Source of the DNA: Pseudomonas weihenstephanensis
GTDB lineage: Bacteria; Pseudomonadota; Gammaproteobacteria; Pseudomonadales; Pseudomonadaceae
Reading direction: 5' to 3'
Assembly: GCF_001043055.1 (NCBI RefSeq)
Contig: NZ_JYLF01000004.1
Span: 434,001-498,000, forward strand
Length of the DNA: 64,000 bases
In this document: piece after piece, positions 9,099 through 18,660 of the stretch
Layout of the letters: every line of letters starts with the position of its first letter
How positions within the stretch are numbered: the stretch's first letter is position 1
Made by a program: the position numbers and the translations under genes
The notes under the pieces: generated by a model
What the model saw: the letters and a program-made list of their open reading frames with translations, nothing else
The model's database searches: none
Told to the model about the DNA's origin: nothing

Positions 9099-10490
9099 TC
9101 AGTTGAGTACGGGTGCCCCCATTCTTTCAAGGCGCCGACGGCGGGCTACCAGCAAGCCTGCCGTGACTACAAAAATGCTCAGCAGGCCGGTGGCCATGAT
9201 CTCAACCCGGTGGCTTTCTTGAAACAGCATGATGGTCAAAATCGCCACGATGAACACGATCACCGCCCAGGTCAGGCCCGGGAAGAGCCACATTTTGAAT
9301 TCGATTTTCTCCCCCAGCACGGTCCGTTTTTGACGCATGCGCAGTTGCGACACGGCAATCACCAGGTACACCAACAGGGCAATGGCGCCGGAGCTGGCCA
9401 GCAAGAATTCAAACACCGCCGAAGGCGCGACATAGTTGGCGAACACCGCCAGGAAGGCTGCGCCGGTGGACATCATCACCGCCCAGTAAGGCGTGCCGCT
9501 GGCGTTGGTGCGTTTGGCCACCGCCGGGGCATCGCCCCGCTTGCTCAGGGAGAACAGCATGCGCGAGGAGGTGTAAAGCGCCGAGTTCAGGCAGCTGGTC
9601 ACAGCAATCAACACCACGATGTCGACGATCAGCTTGGCATTCGGGATACCCATGCGGTCCAGCACGGTCTGGTAGGAGCCGAACTGTGCCAGGCCGGGGT
9701 CGTTCCAGGGCACCAGGGCCACCACGAGGAAAATCGACACCAGATAGAACAGGCCAATGCGCCAGATCACCGAGTTGGTGGCCTTGGTGATTTGCTTGCT
9801 CGGGTCTTTGGATTCGGCCGCCGCGATGGTGACGATTTCAGTGCCCATGAACGAGAACATGGTGGTCAACATGGCCGCCAGAACGGCGCCCATGCCGTTG
9901 GGCATAAAGCCCACAGTGTCGACCAGGTGCGACACGCCGCTGACCTGGCTGTTGGGCAACAAGCCGAAAATGGCCAACACACCCAAAATAATGAAGCCAA
10001 TGATCGCCAGCACTTTGACCAGCGCGAACCAGAACTCGAACTCGCCGTAGTTCTTGACGCTGAACAGGTTGGTGGCGGTCAGCAATAAGGTGATGACCAG
10101 GGTAAACACCCAAATCGCGGTGTCCGGGAACCACGCATGCAGGATGGTGGCAGCGGCGTTGGCTTCCAGTGGAATCACCAACACCCAGAACCACCAGTAC
10201 AACCAGCCGATGGTGAACCCGGCCCAGTGCCCGATGGCACGGTCGGCGTAGGTGGAAAACGAACCGGTGTCGGGCGAGGCAACGGCCATTTCGGCCAGCA
10301 TGCGCATCACCAGTACCACCAGCGTACCGGCGGCGGCGTAGGCCAGCAGCACGGCGGGACCGGCTTGTGCAATCGCGTGGCCGGAGCCTACAAACAAACC
10401 GGCGCCGATCACGCCGGCAATCGACAGCATGGTCACATGCCGTGGTTTGAGCCCTTGCTCCAGGTGGTTAGAAGACTGCGTATTGCTCAT
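9099..10490 (-). CDS. gabP: GABA permease-type amino acid transporter (APC superfamily)
   Basis: 463 residues, about twelve membrane spans, starting LKPRHVTMLSIAGVIGAGLFVGSG, the typical opening of the AAT/GabP branch of the amino acid permeases, with the FSFMGTEIVTIAAAES segment in mid-protein. It imports a neutral amino acid, most likely 4-aminobutyrate, by proton symport. The exact substrate cannot be fixed from sequence. It has its own terminator and a 9-bp inverted repeat in the leader, so it looks monocistronic. Confidence 0.88.
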   Translation of the reverse strand: MSNTQSSNHLEQGLKPRHVTMLSIAGVIGAGLFVGSGHAIAQAGPAVLLAYAAAGTLVVLVMRMLAEMAVASPDTGSFSTYADRAIGHWAGFTIGWLYWWFWVLVIPLEANAAATILHAWFPDTAIWVFTLVITLLLTATNLFSVKNYGEFEFWFALVKVLAIIGFIILGVLAIFGLLPNSQVSGVSHLVDTVGFMPNGMGAVLAAMLTTMFSFMGTEIVTIAAAESKDPSKQITKATNSVIWRIGLFYLVSIFLVVALVPWNDPGLAQFGSYQTVLDRMGIPNAKLIVDIVVLIAVTSCLNSALYTSSRMLFSLSKRGDAPAVAKRTNASGTPYWAVMMSTGAAFLAVFANYVAPSAVFEFLLASSGAIALLVYLVIAVSQLRMRQKRTVLGEKIEFKMWLFPGLTWAVIVFIVAILTIMLFQESHRVEIMATGLLSIFVVTAGLLVARRRRLERMGAPVLN

Positions 10491-11034
10491 TGCGACTACC
10501 TTTTATTGAAGCCATTCCGAGCACCTGTGTTGACGTTCGTAAAAAGTAACCAACACAGGCGTTTCGAATCCTTGACGCAATAAGTGCGCCAAAATGTGAC
10601 AAAGTGCCGTTTTACGCGGGCTGCAACGCCGTTCTAAAAAAATCGCGATGGCTTTAGCGCAAGGCTTTCAATCAATTTGTTACCGTAACACTCAGTTACA
10701 CCCGCCCAAACGCACCAAAATTACTCATTTGTGCCGCACAGGCCCAAAACCGGTGCGCATCTTTGACCTTTAGTAGGTTCGTGCTTCCAACGAGGGGCCA
10801 AAACTGGCACCATCGCGACCTTTTTTACGCGATACCTGTCTGGCCGAACGGCGAAACACGGGGTCGGTTGTTGTCTACGCGACAGTCTGCTGTCGCAATG
10901 CGACCCACAGCCACCCGTAAGCTTTTTTGTGCCAGTGAGGCAGTTGGTTGCCCTTGCGACCCTATGCTAGCTTGGCCTTCGCCAGGACGGCCGCCCAATA
11001 GCAGGATCGCACCCGAACACAATGAGGACCGCAC
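10491..11034. other. Gene-free divergent intergenic region with a dyad in the gabP leader
   Basis: 544 bases between the divergent gabP and the ABC importer. A perfect 9-bp inverted repeat, CCTGTGTTG (10524-10532) and CAACACAGG (10551-10559), lies 34-69 bases upstream of the gabP start and could be an operator or leader hairpin. I see no convincing gene or sigma-54 site in the rest. Confidence 0.5.
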
Positions 11035-11808
11035 ATGGCTTTGGCCACGCCCGCGCTTGAAATCCGCAATTTGCACAAACGCTACGGCGAGCTTGAGGTA
11101 CTCAAAGGTATCTCGCTGACCGCACGCGACGGCGACGTGATCTCGATCCTGGGTTCTTCCGGTTCCGGTAAGTCGACACTGCTGCGCTGCATCAACCTGC
11201 TAGAAAACCCGCACGAAGGCCAGATCCTGGTGGCCGGTGAAGAGCTCAAGCTGAAAAAGGCTAAAAATGGCGAGCTGATCGCTGCCGATGGCAAGCAGAT
11301 CAACCGCATGCGCAGTGAATTGGGTTTTGTGTTTCAAAACTTTAACCTGTGGCCGCACATGAGCATCCTCGACAACATCATCGAGGCGCCACGCCGCGTG
11401 CTGGGGCAAAGCAAAGCCGAGGCCATCGAGGTGGCAGAAGCACTGTTGGCCAAGGTCGGGATCGCTGACAAACGCCATGCCTACCCCTCCGAGCTGTCGG
11501 GCGGCCAGCAACAACGTGCCGCCATTGCGCGCACGCTGGCCATGCAACCCAAAGTGATTCTGTTCGATGAACCGACATCGGCACTTGACCCGGAAATGGT
11601 CCAGGAAGTACTAAGTGTGATCCGCGCACTCGCCGAGGAAGGCCGCACTATGCTGTTGGTCACCCACGAGATGGGTTTTGCCCGTCAGGTGTCCAGCGAA
11701 GTGGTGTTTTTGCACCAGGGCCTGATCGAAGAGCAAGGGTCGCCTGAACAGGTTTTCGATAACCCGGTTTCAGCGCGCTGCAAACAATTCATGTCCAGCA
11801 ACCGCTAA
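11035..11808 (+). CDS. Polar amino acid ABC transporter ATP-binding protein (HisP-like)
   Basis: 257 residues. Walker [10 protein letters not shown], the signature LSGGQQQR, Walker [14 protein letters not shown] and the H-loop VTHEMGF are all present. Like HisP of the histidine and lysine/arginine/ornithine importers it has an insertion after Walker A ([18 protein letters not shown]). It energises uptake at the inner membrane. It is first in a four-gene importer operon; the binding protein follows 13 bases downstream. Confidence 0.94.
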   Translation: MALATPALEIRNLHKRYGELEVLKGISLTARDGDVISILGSSGSGKSTLLRCINLLENPHEGQILVAGEELKLKKAKNGELIAADGKQINRMRSELGFVFQNFNLWPHMSILDNIIEAPRRVLGQSKAEAIEVAEALLAKVGIADKRHAYPSELSGGQQQRAAIARTLAMQPKVILFDEPTSALDPEMVQEVLSVIRALAEEGRTMLLVTHEMGFARQVSSEVVFLHQGLIEEQGSPEQVFDNPVSARCKQFMSSNR

Positions 11809-11821
11809 CGGAGCAACACGC

Positions 11822-12577
11822 ATGCAGAACTATAAAAAGCTTCTTCTGGCCGCTGCCGCCACGCTGGTGTTCAGCGCCAACGCCCTGGCTGTGGATAAGT
11901 ACAAAGTCGGCATTGAAGGGGCTTACCCTCCGTTCAATAACAAAAACGCCAGCGGTGAAGTGGTCGGTTTTGACCCCGATATCGCGATGGCCTTGTGCGC
12001 CAAGATGAAAGCCGAGTGCGAAATCGTCACGTCCGATTGGGATGGCATCATCCCGGCACTGAACGCCAAAAAGTACGACTTCATCGTGTCTTCGCTGTCG
12101 ATCACTGACGAGCGCAAACAGGCCGTCGACTTCACCGACCCGTACTACTCCAACAAGCAGCAGTTCATCGCCCCTAAAAAAGTCGACTTCAAAACAGATG
12201 TTGAATCCTTGAAGGGTAAGGCTCTGGGGACCCAGCGTTCGACCCAGGCCGCGACCTGGCTGGATGACAACCTGGGCACTGACGCCACCATCTCGTTGTA
12301 TGACACTCAGGAAAACGCCTACCTCGACCTGACCTCGGGCCGTGTAGACGCGTTGCTGGCGGACAAGTACGCCAACTTCGACTGGCTCAAAAGCCCGGCG
12401 GGCCAGGCCTACGAGTTCAAGGGTGAGCCGGTCAACGAAGACGACAAGGTCGGCATCGCGCTGCGTAAAGGCGACAACGAACTGCGCGCCAAGCTGAACC
12501 TGGCCCTCAAGCAGATCGTTGAAGACGGCACGTACAAAAAGATCAACGACAAGTACTTCCCGTTCAGCATCTACTGA
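11822..12577 (+). CDS. Periplasmic amino acid-binding protein (HisJ/ArgT-like)
   Basis: 251 residues with a clear Sec signal peptide (residues 1-23, cut after ANALA). The SBP_bac_3 fold opens YKVGIEGAYPPFNN, with GFDPDIAMALCAKM and SLSITDERKQAVDFTDPYY as family hallmarks of basic amino acid binders. Ligand probably arginine, ornithine, lysine or histidine. It is followed by an intercistronic hairpin that probably keeps the binding protein more abundant than the permeases. Confidence 0.93.
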   Translation: MQNYKKLLLAAAATLVFSANALAVDKYKVGIEGAYPPFNNKNASGEVVGFDPDIAMALCAKMKAECEIVTSDWDGIIPALNAKKYDFIVSSLSITDERKQAVDFTDPYYSNKQQFIAPKKVDFKTDVESLKGKALGTQRSTQAATWLDDNLGTDATISLYDTQENAYLDLTSGRVDALLADKYANFDWLKSPAGQAYEFKGEPVNEDDKVGIALRKGDNELRAKLNLALKQIVEDGTYKKINDKYFPFSIY

Positions 12578-12584
12578 CCTGCCT

Positions 12585-12613
12585 GACCGGCGCGCTTTCG
12601 GGCGCCGCCGGTC
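12585..12613 (+). terminator. Intercistronic hairpin between binding protein and permease genes
   Basis: The stem GACCGGCG (12585-12592)/CGCCGGTC (12606-12613) has no T run, so it more likely stabilises or attenuates mRNA than fully terminates. Such hairpins after binding-protein genes are common in ABC importer operons. Confidence 0.55.
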
Positions 12614-12635
12614 CCTAGCAAAGCCTGCCTAACCC

Positions 12636-13328
12636 ATGACTATCGACTTATACGGATTCGGCCCCGCGCTTGCCGCCGGTGCGCTGATGACCGTCAAACT
12701 GGCACTCACTGCGCTGTGTCTGGGCCTTGTGCTCGGGCTGATCGGTGCACTGGCCAAAACCTCGCCCTACAAGCCCGTGCGCTGGCTGGGCGGTGCTTAT
12801 TCGACGCTGGTACGTGGTGTGCCGGAGCTTTTGTGGGTGTTGCTGATTTACTTCGGCAGCGTGAATGCCGTGCGCGCCCTTGGCGAAGTCATTGGCATGC
12901 CCGAGCTGACCCTCAGCGCCTTCGCTGCCGGGGTGATCGCACTGGGCCTGTGCTTTGGCGCCTATGCCACCGAGGTGTTTCGCGGTGCCATTTTGGCCAT
13001 CCCAAAAGGCCATCGCGAAGCGGGGCTGGCCTTGGGCCTGTCCAAACCGCGTATTTTTACCAAGCTGGTGCTGCCGCAAATGTGGCGCATCGCCCTGCCA
13101 GGCTTGGGCAATCTGTTCATGATCCTGATGAAAGACACCGCGCTGGTGTCTGTCATTGGTCTGGAAGAAATCATGCGTCAGGCACAAAACGCCGTGACCT
13201 TCGCCAAACACCCGTTCACCTTCTACATGGTGGCCGCCGTGATGTACCTGGGCCTGACCGTATTGGCCATGGGCACGATGCACGTGCTTGAAAAACGCGC
13301 GGCGCGCGGCTTCGTGAGGAGAACGTAA
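12636..13328 (+). CDS. Amino acid ABC transporter permease (HisQ-like)
   Basis: 230 residues, about five membrane spans. The EAA loop, EAGLALGLSKPRIFTKLVLP, contacts the ATPase. The N-terminal block MTVKLALTALCLGLVLGLIGAL and the motif VRGVPELL are typical of the HisQ/HisM family. The stop TAATG overlaps the next start by one base, so the two permeases are coupled and probably form a heterodimer. Confidence 0.93.
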   Translation: MTIDLYGFGPALAAGALMTVKLALTALCLGLVLGLIGALAKTSPYKPVRWLGGAYSTLVRGVPELLWVLLIYFGSVNAVRALGEVIGMPELTLSAFAAGVIALGLCFGAYATEVFRGAILAIPKGHREAGLALGLSKPRIFTKLVLPQMWRIALPGLGNLFMILMKDTALVSVIGLEEIMRQAQNAVTFAKHPFTFYMVAAVMYLGLTVLAMGTMHVLEKRAARGFVRRT

Positions 13329-14017
13329 TGGTGTGGGAACTCTTCCTCAAGTGGCTGCCCAAGCTGATTCAGGGCGCGACCCTGACGCTGGAGCTGACCG
13401 CGCTGTCGGTGATTGCCGGTTTGATCGTGGCCATCCCGCTGGGCATCGCCCGCTCGTCCAAGCTGTGGTACGTGCGTTCATTGCCGTACGCGTACATCTT
13501 TTTCTTCCGTGGCACCCCCCTGCTGATCCAACTGTTTTTGGTCTATTACGGCCTGGGGCAGTTTGAAGCGGTGCGCGAGAGTGTGTTGTGGCCCTATTTG
13601 CGCAGCCCGTTCTGGTGTGCGGTCATCACCATGACCCTGCACACGGCGGCCTACATTGCCGAGATCCTGCGCGGTGCCATTCAGGCCATCCCGCCGGGTG
13701 AGATCGAAGCCGCACGCGCGCTGGGCATGTCGCGTTTCAAAACCCTGGTGCATATCGTCATGCCACGCGCTGCGCGCATCGGTCTGCCGGCCTACAGCAA
13801 CGAAGTGATCCTGATGCTCAAAGCCAGCTCGCTGGCGAGCACCGTGACCTTGCTTGAGCTGACCGGCATGACGCGCACCATCATTGCGCGTACGTATCAG
13901 ACCGTGGACATGTTCCTGATTGCCGGGATGATCTACCTGGTGATGTCGTTTGTGCTGATTCAGGGCTTCAAACTGCTGGAGCGCTGGTTGCGCGTCGATG
14001 CCTGCCAAGGACGGTGA
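13328..14017 (+). CDS. Amino acid ABC transporter permease (HisM-like)
   Basis: 229 residues, about five spans, with the FFRGTPLLIQLFLVYYG motif and the EAA loop EAARALGMSRFKTLVHIVMP. It completes the importer encoded by the three genes upstream. Its last 20 bases overlap the methyltransferase gene that follows, which suggests the latter is read from the same transcript. Confidence 0.93.
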   Translation: MVWELFLKWLPKLIQGATLTLELTALSVIAGLIVAIPLGIARSSKLWYVRSLPYAYIFFFRGTPLLIQLFLVYYGLGQFEAVRESVLWPYLRSPFWCAVITMTLHTAAYIAEILRGAIQAIPPGEIEAARALGMSRFKTLVHIVMPRAARIGLPAYSNEVILMLKASSLASTVTLLELTGMTRTIIARTYQTVDMFLIAGMIYLVMSFVLIQGFKLLERWLRVDACQGR

Positions 14018-15269
14018 GCCTGGCGTGTTGCGCGGCGAGTCATTGCTCGCCCGCTTCCAGGCCCTGGATGCCTTTTTAAGCCAGCACCAGCACCTGTGGC
14101 GCCCGCGGCCCTTCACTGCGCTGAATATGCCGTGGGAGGCGCACCACCCCGAGCTGGGGCAGTGGTTGCGCCAGCGTTCGTTGCAAGACGCCGAAGCCAG
14201 CCACAACCGTCCCCACCATTTGCCCGCCCCGGCGCCGTTCCCTGAATGGGCAGCCACCTCGCACGCCTTAAGCACCGTGGGTGCCTTGACCACGCGGCCC
14301 GTTACAAGCGCACCCCCGCGCCTGCAGGTCGACGTGCCGGGGCGCAAATGGCAACAGATCGAAGCGTTCGCCCAATGCCTGACCTTCACCCGCACGCCCA
14401 CGCACTGGCTGGACTGGTGCGCAGGCAAAGGCCATCTGGGCCGCCGTTTAGTCAACGAAGCGCAACAACTGACGTGCCTGGAGTACGACCCCGCGCTGAT
14501 TGAGGCCGGACAGCAACTCAGCCAGCGCCACGCCCTCAATGCCCGGCATGTGCAGCAAGATGTGCTGTTGCCTCAGGCCGCCTCGCAGCTCACGGCCGAC
14601 ATGACCCCGGTCGCGCTACATGCCTGTGGCGACTTGCATGTGCGCTTGCTGCAACTGGCCAGCGCCGCAGGCTGTGGACAACTTGCCCTATCGCCCTGTT
14701 GCTACAACCGCATCAGCGCCACGCACTACCAGCCGTTATCCACAGCCGCTCGCGCTTCGGGCTTGAGGTTATCGCGTGACGATCTGAGTTTGCCCATGAA
14801 CGAAACCGTGACCGCAGGCGAACGGGTACGCCGCCAACGCGACGAGTCGATGGCGCGGCGTTTGGGGTTTGATCTGTGGCAGCGCCACGTGCGGCAGTGT
14901 GATGAATACTTATCCACACCTTCGTTGCCCAGCACCTGGCTGAACAAGCCATACGCGCTGTATTGCGAGGCGTTGGCGGCGCTGAAAAACTTATCCACAA
15001 CCGGCACCGAAGACTGGCCAGCGTTGGAGACGGCAGGATGGCAACGGCTGGCGCAGGTGCGCAATCTGGAGCTGGTACGCGGCCTGTTCAGACGCCCCTT
15101 AGAGCTGTGGCTGGTGCTGGATCGGGCGTTGTACCTGAGCGAAAACGGCTATGACGTGCAAGTGGGTGAGTTCTGCGACACCCACCTGACGCCGCGCAAC
15201 CTGATGCTACTGGCGCAGCAACCTGCGAAACCTACGAACCCCGATACGTCGAGAACCCGTAGGGGCTGA
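13998..15269 (+). CDS. SAM-dependent methyltransferase (Methyltransf_32-like)
   Basis: 423 residues. The SAM-binding motif I is WLDWCAGKGHLGRRL (about residue 140), followed by the acidic motif II CLEYDPALIEAG and a CxxxN-like LSPCCYNR segment, resembling the GSTCD/Methyltransf_32 group. The substrate is unknown. The start overlaps the upstream permease by 20 bases; the end overlaps the convergent hydroxyisourate hydrolase by 38 bases. The position in the importer operon may be only transcriptional convenience. Confidence 0.85.
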   Translation: MPAKDGEPGVLRGESLLARFQALDAFLSQHQHLWRPRPFTALNMPWEAHHPELGQWLRQRSLQDAEASHNRPHHLPAPAPFPEWAATSHALSTVGALTTRPVTSAPPRLQVDVPGRKWQQIEAFAQCLTFTRTPTHWLDWCAGKGHLGRRLVNEAQQLTCLEYDPALIEAGQQLSQRHALNARHVQQDVLLPQAASQLTADMTPVALHACGDLHVRLLQLASAAGCGQLALSPCCYNRISATHYQPLSTAARASGLRLSRDDLSLPMNETVTAGERVRRQRDESMARRLGFDLWQRHVRQCDEYLSTPSLPSTWLNKPYALYCEALAALKNLSTTGTEDWPALETAGWQRLAQVRNLELVRGLFRRPLELWLVLDRALYLSENGYDVQVGEFCDTHLTPRNLMLLAQQPAKPTNPDTSRTRRG

Positions 15270-15642
15270 GCAGCAGCGGGATGTGGTAATGCTGCTCGAC
15301 ATTTTTCACTTCAAAAATCACCGGGATCTCCGGGAAGAATGTGTCGCGGCCAACCTTTTTGAAATACTCGCCGGTTTTAAACACCACGCGGTATTCGCCC
15401 GCCTCCAGGGCCTGTTTGGCCGGGAACAGTTCACTGATTCGCCCTTGTTCGTTGGTCACGCCCTGCGCCAGCGGCTGCCACGTTTGAGCGACGTGTTTTT
15501 CCAGGGTCACGTTGACACCCGGCGACGGCAAGCCGTTTTCAAGGTTCAACACATGCACGCTCAAGGGGTTAGCCGCCGCCAGCGCCAGGCTGGACACAGC
15601 GCTAAGGCCCACAGCGGCCAAGGTCATGCGTAAAGTTTTCAT
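15232..15642 (-). CDS. hiuH: Periplasmic 5-hydroxyisourate hydrolase (transthyretin-like)
   Basis: 136 residues with a signal peptide (about residues 1-23, SLALAA). The mature part is a transthyretin-fold HIU hydrolase: it starts LSVHVLNLENGLP with the active-site His and ends YHIPLLLSPYGFSTYRGS with the diagnostic YRGS tail. Cytosolic versions work in urate breakdown; exported ones, like E. coli YedX, are tied to peroxide-responsive HprRS. That same neighbourhood is seen here: an HprR-like box and regulator pair lie just upstream. It is transcribed after the HbpS-like gene, 24 bases apart. Confidence 0.92.
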   Translation of the reverse strand: MKTLRMTLAAVGLSAVSSLALAAANPLSVHVLNLENGLPSPGVNVTLEKHVAQTWQPLAQGVTNEQGRISELFPAKQALEAGEYRVVFKTGEYFKKVGRDTFFPEIPVIFEVKNVEQHYHIPLLLSPYGFSTYRGS

Positions 15643-15666
15643 CGTTCATCCTCCAAGTCATCACAA

Positions 15667-16146
15667 TTAACGCGTAATGGTCAGGCCCAATGCTTGCGCG
15701 GCCTGCACTGCACAGGCTTCATCCTGCTCAGCCCCGCCAGCCCCGGCCACGCCCAAGGCACCCACCAACTCGCTGCCTGCAAACAGCGGCACACCGCCGC
15801 CCAACAGCAACAGTTCGGGGATGGAATTGAGGTTGGCCGCTTCAGGGTTATTGCGTGCCCGTTCGGCAAACAATCGGGTCGGGGTTTTGGTCGACAGCGC
15901 GGTATAGGCTTTGCGCTGACTGGCCAATAAGTTATGTGGCCCCACGGTTTCCGGGCGCAGGGCCACCAACGTATTGCCACCGCGATCGAGCACGCTTAAC
16001 GCGCCGGTGCAGTGCTGCAACGTGGCATCGGCCAATTGCCGCGCCGTGCTCAAATCAAGATCGGCATGGCGCACCAGTGTGGGCGCGGCATGGGCCGTGA
16101 CGGCGAGCGTCATGGCAACGCCTGACAGCAAGGTTTTCAGCATCAT
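15667..16146 (-). CDS. Exported HbpS/GlcG-family (DUF336) protein
   Basis: 159 residues with a signal peptide ending about TAHA. The remaining domain is DUF336/GlcG/HbpS: RAYT-like helix (SQRKAYTALSTKTPT), LLLLGGGVPLFAGSELVGALGVAGAGG. Relatives bind heme or cobalamin and sense redox stress. I took ATG 16146 (MMLKTLL) because AGGAG lies seven bases upstream; an upstream start would add 14 residues. It is the first gene of a two-gene operon with hiuH, divergent from the two-component system, so both are probably exported in response to oxidative stress. Confidence 0.9.
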   Translation of the reverse strand: MMLKTLLSGVAMTLAVTAHAAPTLVRHADLDLSTARQLADATLQHCTGALSVLDRGGNTLVALRPETVGPHNLLASQRKAYTALSTKTPTRLFAERARNNPEAANLNSIPELLLLGGGVPLFAGSELVGALGVAGAGGAEQDEACAVQAAQALGLTITR

Positions 16147-16211
16147 GGGCAAGCTCCTGAACGAATGAGGCCACCTTAACGGCTGCACCTCGTCAGAACC
16201 CCGTCAGTTGG

Positions 16212-16227
16212 ATTACAAGTTTGTAAT
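16212..16227. promoter_or_regulatory. HprR/CusR-type operator palindrome
   Basis: ATTACAAGTTTGTAAT is a perfect 7-2-7 inverted repeat in the divergent promoter region. It matches the core of the published E. coli HprR (YedW)/CusR box, ATTACAA-N2-TTGTAAT. One site could control both the hbpS-like/hiuH operon and the regulator operon. Confidence 0.8.
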
Positions 16228-16281
16228 AGGCAATGCCCGCGAAGACGCCTAGCCTGTGCAGACGAATGATTGAGGTGTGCG

Positions 16282-16956
16282 ATGCGTTTGTTAGTGGTGG
16301 AAGACGAAGCCAAGACCGCCGATTTTTTGGCCAAGGGCCTTAAAGAGTCAGGCTTTGCGGTGGATGTCGCGCTGAATGGTCTGGACGGGCGTTATTTTAT
16401 TGAGCAGCAAGACTACGACCTGATCATCCTCGACGTGATGCTGCCGGGGCTTAACGGCTGGCAATTGCTGCAATTGATTCGCCAGCGCGGTGCGACACCG
16501 GTGCTGTTTCTGACCGCCAAAGATGCCATCGAAGACCGCGTGCGCGGGCTTGAACTGGGTGCTGACGATTACTTGCTCAAACCCTTCGCCTTCGCCGAAC
16601 TGCTGGCCCGCGTGCGCACCTTGTTGCGCCGTGGCCCGATGCGTGAAGCCGAGTCTTACAGCATCGCCGACCTAGAAATCGACGTACTGCGCCGCCGTGT
16701 CAGCCGGGGCGGTCAGCGCATCAGCCTGACCAATAAAGAATTCGCCCTGTTGCAGTTGCTCGCCAGCCGTCAAGGCGAAGTGCTGTCGCGCACCTTGATC
16801 GCCTCGCAGGTGTGGAACCTCAATTTCGACAGCGACACCAACATGGTCGAAGTCGCTGTGCGCCGCCTGCGCTCCAAAGTCGACGACCCGTACATGCCAA
16901 AACTTATCCACACCGTGCGCGGCGTGGGTTATCAACTCGAAGCCGCGGATGAGTAA
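16282..16956 (+). CDS. hprR: OmpR-family response regulator, HprR/CusR type
   Basis: 224 residues. The receiver carries acidic pocket E7/D8, phosphoacceptor Asp51 (LIILDVMLP) and K in LLKPFAF; the C-terminal winged helix ends [15 protein letters not shown]. The sequence class is the heavy-metal/redox group (CusR, CopR, HprR). I chose ATG 16282 with GAGG about 8 bases upstream rather than TTG 16270. The HprR reading is favoured over CusR because the divergent genes are hiuH and an HbpS-like gene, not copper efflux. It overlaps the kinase gene by 8 bases. Confidence 0.85.
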   Translation: MRLLVVEDEAKTADFLAKGLKESGFAVDVALNGLDGRYFIEQQDYDLIILDVMLPGLNGWQLLQLIRQRGATPVLFLTAKDAIEDRVRGLELGADDYLLKPFAFAELLARVRTLLRRGPMREAESYSIADLEIDVLRRRVSRGGQRISLTNKEFALLQLLASRQGEVLSRTLIASQVWNLNFDSDTNMVEVAVRRLRSKVDDPYMPKLIHTVRGVGYQLEAADE

Positions 16957-18340
16957 ATCCATTGCCTGGCGTCTGGCACTGGCGATTGCGCTGACCTGCG
17001 CGCTGGTCCTGAGCGTGATCGGGGTATTTCTGTACCGCTCGCTGGCCGCGGAGCTGGCGTTTCGCGACGATCAGGCCCTGCTCGGGCGCCTGGAGCAGAT
17101 GCGTGCGTTGTTGCATGACAGCGACAGCCTCACGGCCCTGCAAGCGCGCCCGCGCCTGTATCAGAACATGCTGGGCAATCAGGACAGCGTGCTGGTGGTC
17201 AAACGTCAGGACGCCAGTCAGGTCATCGCCATCAACCCGCACCGGCAAGTCCTGCCGCAGGTGCAGCCCATTGCTCTGGACCGGGCGCCTGCGCGGGACG
17301 ACATCCAGACCCTCGACTCGCTGGCCTTGCTCGCCGGTATGGCACAAGGCCCGGCGGGCGAACGCTTGAGCATCATCGTGGGCAAACGCCTGGATGAACG
17401 CGAACACATTCTCGCCAGCTATCGCCTGCGTTTATACGCAGCGGTGATCCTGGGCGGGTTGCTGGCGTGGGGGCTGGGCTGGTTGTTATTACGTCGCGGG
17501 CTGCGACCGTTGCGCGAGCTGACGCAGGCCATGCGCGGCATCAACCCGCGCAGCCTCGACCAGCGCATGCCTGTGGATAACGTGCCCACTGAACTCAAAG
17601 AACCGCTCCAGGCGCTCAACGCCATGCTCATGCGCCTTGAAGGCAGCTTTGAGCGACTGTCGCAGTTCTCGGCCGACCTGGCCCATGAAATCCGTACACC
17701 GCTGCACAACTTGCTGGGCAGCAACAGCCTGGCTCTGAACCAGTCGCGCAGCCCGGCCGAGTATCAGGACGTATTGGCGTCGAACATCGAAGAATACGAA
17801 CGCCTGAATCGCATGGCTGAAAACCTGATGTTTTTGGCCCGGGCCGAACACGGCCAACGCCCGCTGAACCTGCAATCACTGAACCTGCGTGAGATGGGCG
17901 ACGAACTGTGCGACTACTTCGAAGCCTTGGCCGAAGACCGTCAGCTACGCCTGGGCAACCAACTGCATGGATCGCTGACGGCCGACCTGCACCTGCTACA
18001 ACGGGCGCTGAGCAACCTGATGGCCAATGCCGTGCGCCATGCACAAGCGGGTTCAAACGTGCAATTAATCAGCCGCAGCGATCCCCATCATCAGTGGGTG
18101 GGCGTGCATAACATCGGCCCCCCGATTGACCCGCAACACCTGGATAAACTGTTCGACCGTTTCTACCGGGTTGATCCCTCACGGGCAGCACCGGGTGATT
18201 CGGGCGGGCTGGGTTTAGCCATCGTGCGCTCGATTATGCAGCTACATGGCGGCGACGTAGAGGTGCGCAGCGACGCTCAAGGCACCGTGTTTGAATTAAG
18301 GTTTTTACGCCAACCTGCAAGCCCGTCGAACGCCTGCTGA
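16949..18340 (+). CDS. hprS: Sensor histidine kinase, HprS/CusS type
   Basis: 463 residues: TM1 (about 9-31), a periplasmic sensor of about 130 residues, TM2 (about 160-182), HAMP (about 183-235), HisKA with [15 protein letters not shown], and an HATPase with NAVRHA and [12 protein letters not shown]. It is the membrane partner of the regulator that overlaps upstream. In E. coli HprS senses peroxide through cysteines; I see no Cys in the periplasmic segment here, so the signal may be sensed differently. Confidence 0.88.
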   Translation: MSKSIAWRLALAIALTCALVLSVIGVFLYRSLAAELAFRDDQALLGRLEQMRALLHDSDSLTALQARPRLYQNMLGNQDSVLVVKRQDASQVIAINPHRQVLPQVQPIALDRAPARDDIQTLDSLALLAGMAQGPAGERLSIIVGKRLDEREHILASYRLRLYAAVILGGLLAWGLGWLLLRRGLRPLRELTQAMRGINPRSLDQRMPVDNVPTELKEPLQALNAMLMRLEGSFERLSQFSADLAHEIRTPLHNLLGSNSLALNQSRSPAEYQDVLASNIEEYERLNRMAENLMFLARAEHGQRPLNLQSLNLREMGDELCDYFEALAEDRQLRLGNQLHGSLTADLHLLQRALSNLMANAVRHAQAGSNVQLISRSDPHHQWVGVHNIGPPIDPQHLDKLFDRFYRVDPSRAAPGDSGGLGLAIVRSIMQLHGGDVEVRSDAQGTVFELRFLRQPASPSNAC

Positions 18341-18412
18341 AAGACTTCGAAAAATAGTCTGTTATCAGGGGTTTACAAGCTCAAACATCCGGGTATACTC
18401 GTCGCCCATAAC

Positions 18413-18488
<76 letters not shown>

Positions 18489-18531
18489 TACAAGGTTCCA
18501 GAGAAGGCTTTCAAAATCTCTGAAACCCCCG

Positions 18532-18558
18532 AAAAACCCGCCCTCCGGCGGGTTTTTT
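18532..18558 (+). terminator. Terminator after tRNA-Thr
   Basis: A 9-bp stem AAACCCGCC/GGCGGGTTT followed by a T run, 45 bases after the tRNA. Confidence 0.85.
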
Positions 18559-18660
18559 CGTTTTGGCGTTCCATCGGTTTCCGTTAGAAACTGGTGGATT
18601 CCAACCGTTTTAAGGGTAGAGTTTGGGATACAGGTCACTTCGATAAAAGGGAGTACCCTT

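Noticed and set aside
8886..10088. 400-codon His/Gln-rich plus-strand frame across the IclR and gabP genes
   Set aside because: Antisense shadow; gabP on the minus strand is unambiguous and has a terminator.
10806..10825. Sigma-54-like TGGCAC before the ABC importer
   Set aside because: The -24 half is present, but no GC occurs at the required 10-base distance.
10763..11119. 118-codon ORF ahead of the ABC importer
   Set aside because: Overlaps the true ATPase start in another frame and lacks a ribosome site or domain.
16282..18340. Reading the two-component system as CusRS/CopRS for copper
   Set aside because: No copper efflux or binding genes adjoin; the divergent hiuH favours the HprRS type, although the DNA box alone cannot separate them.
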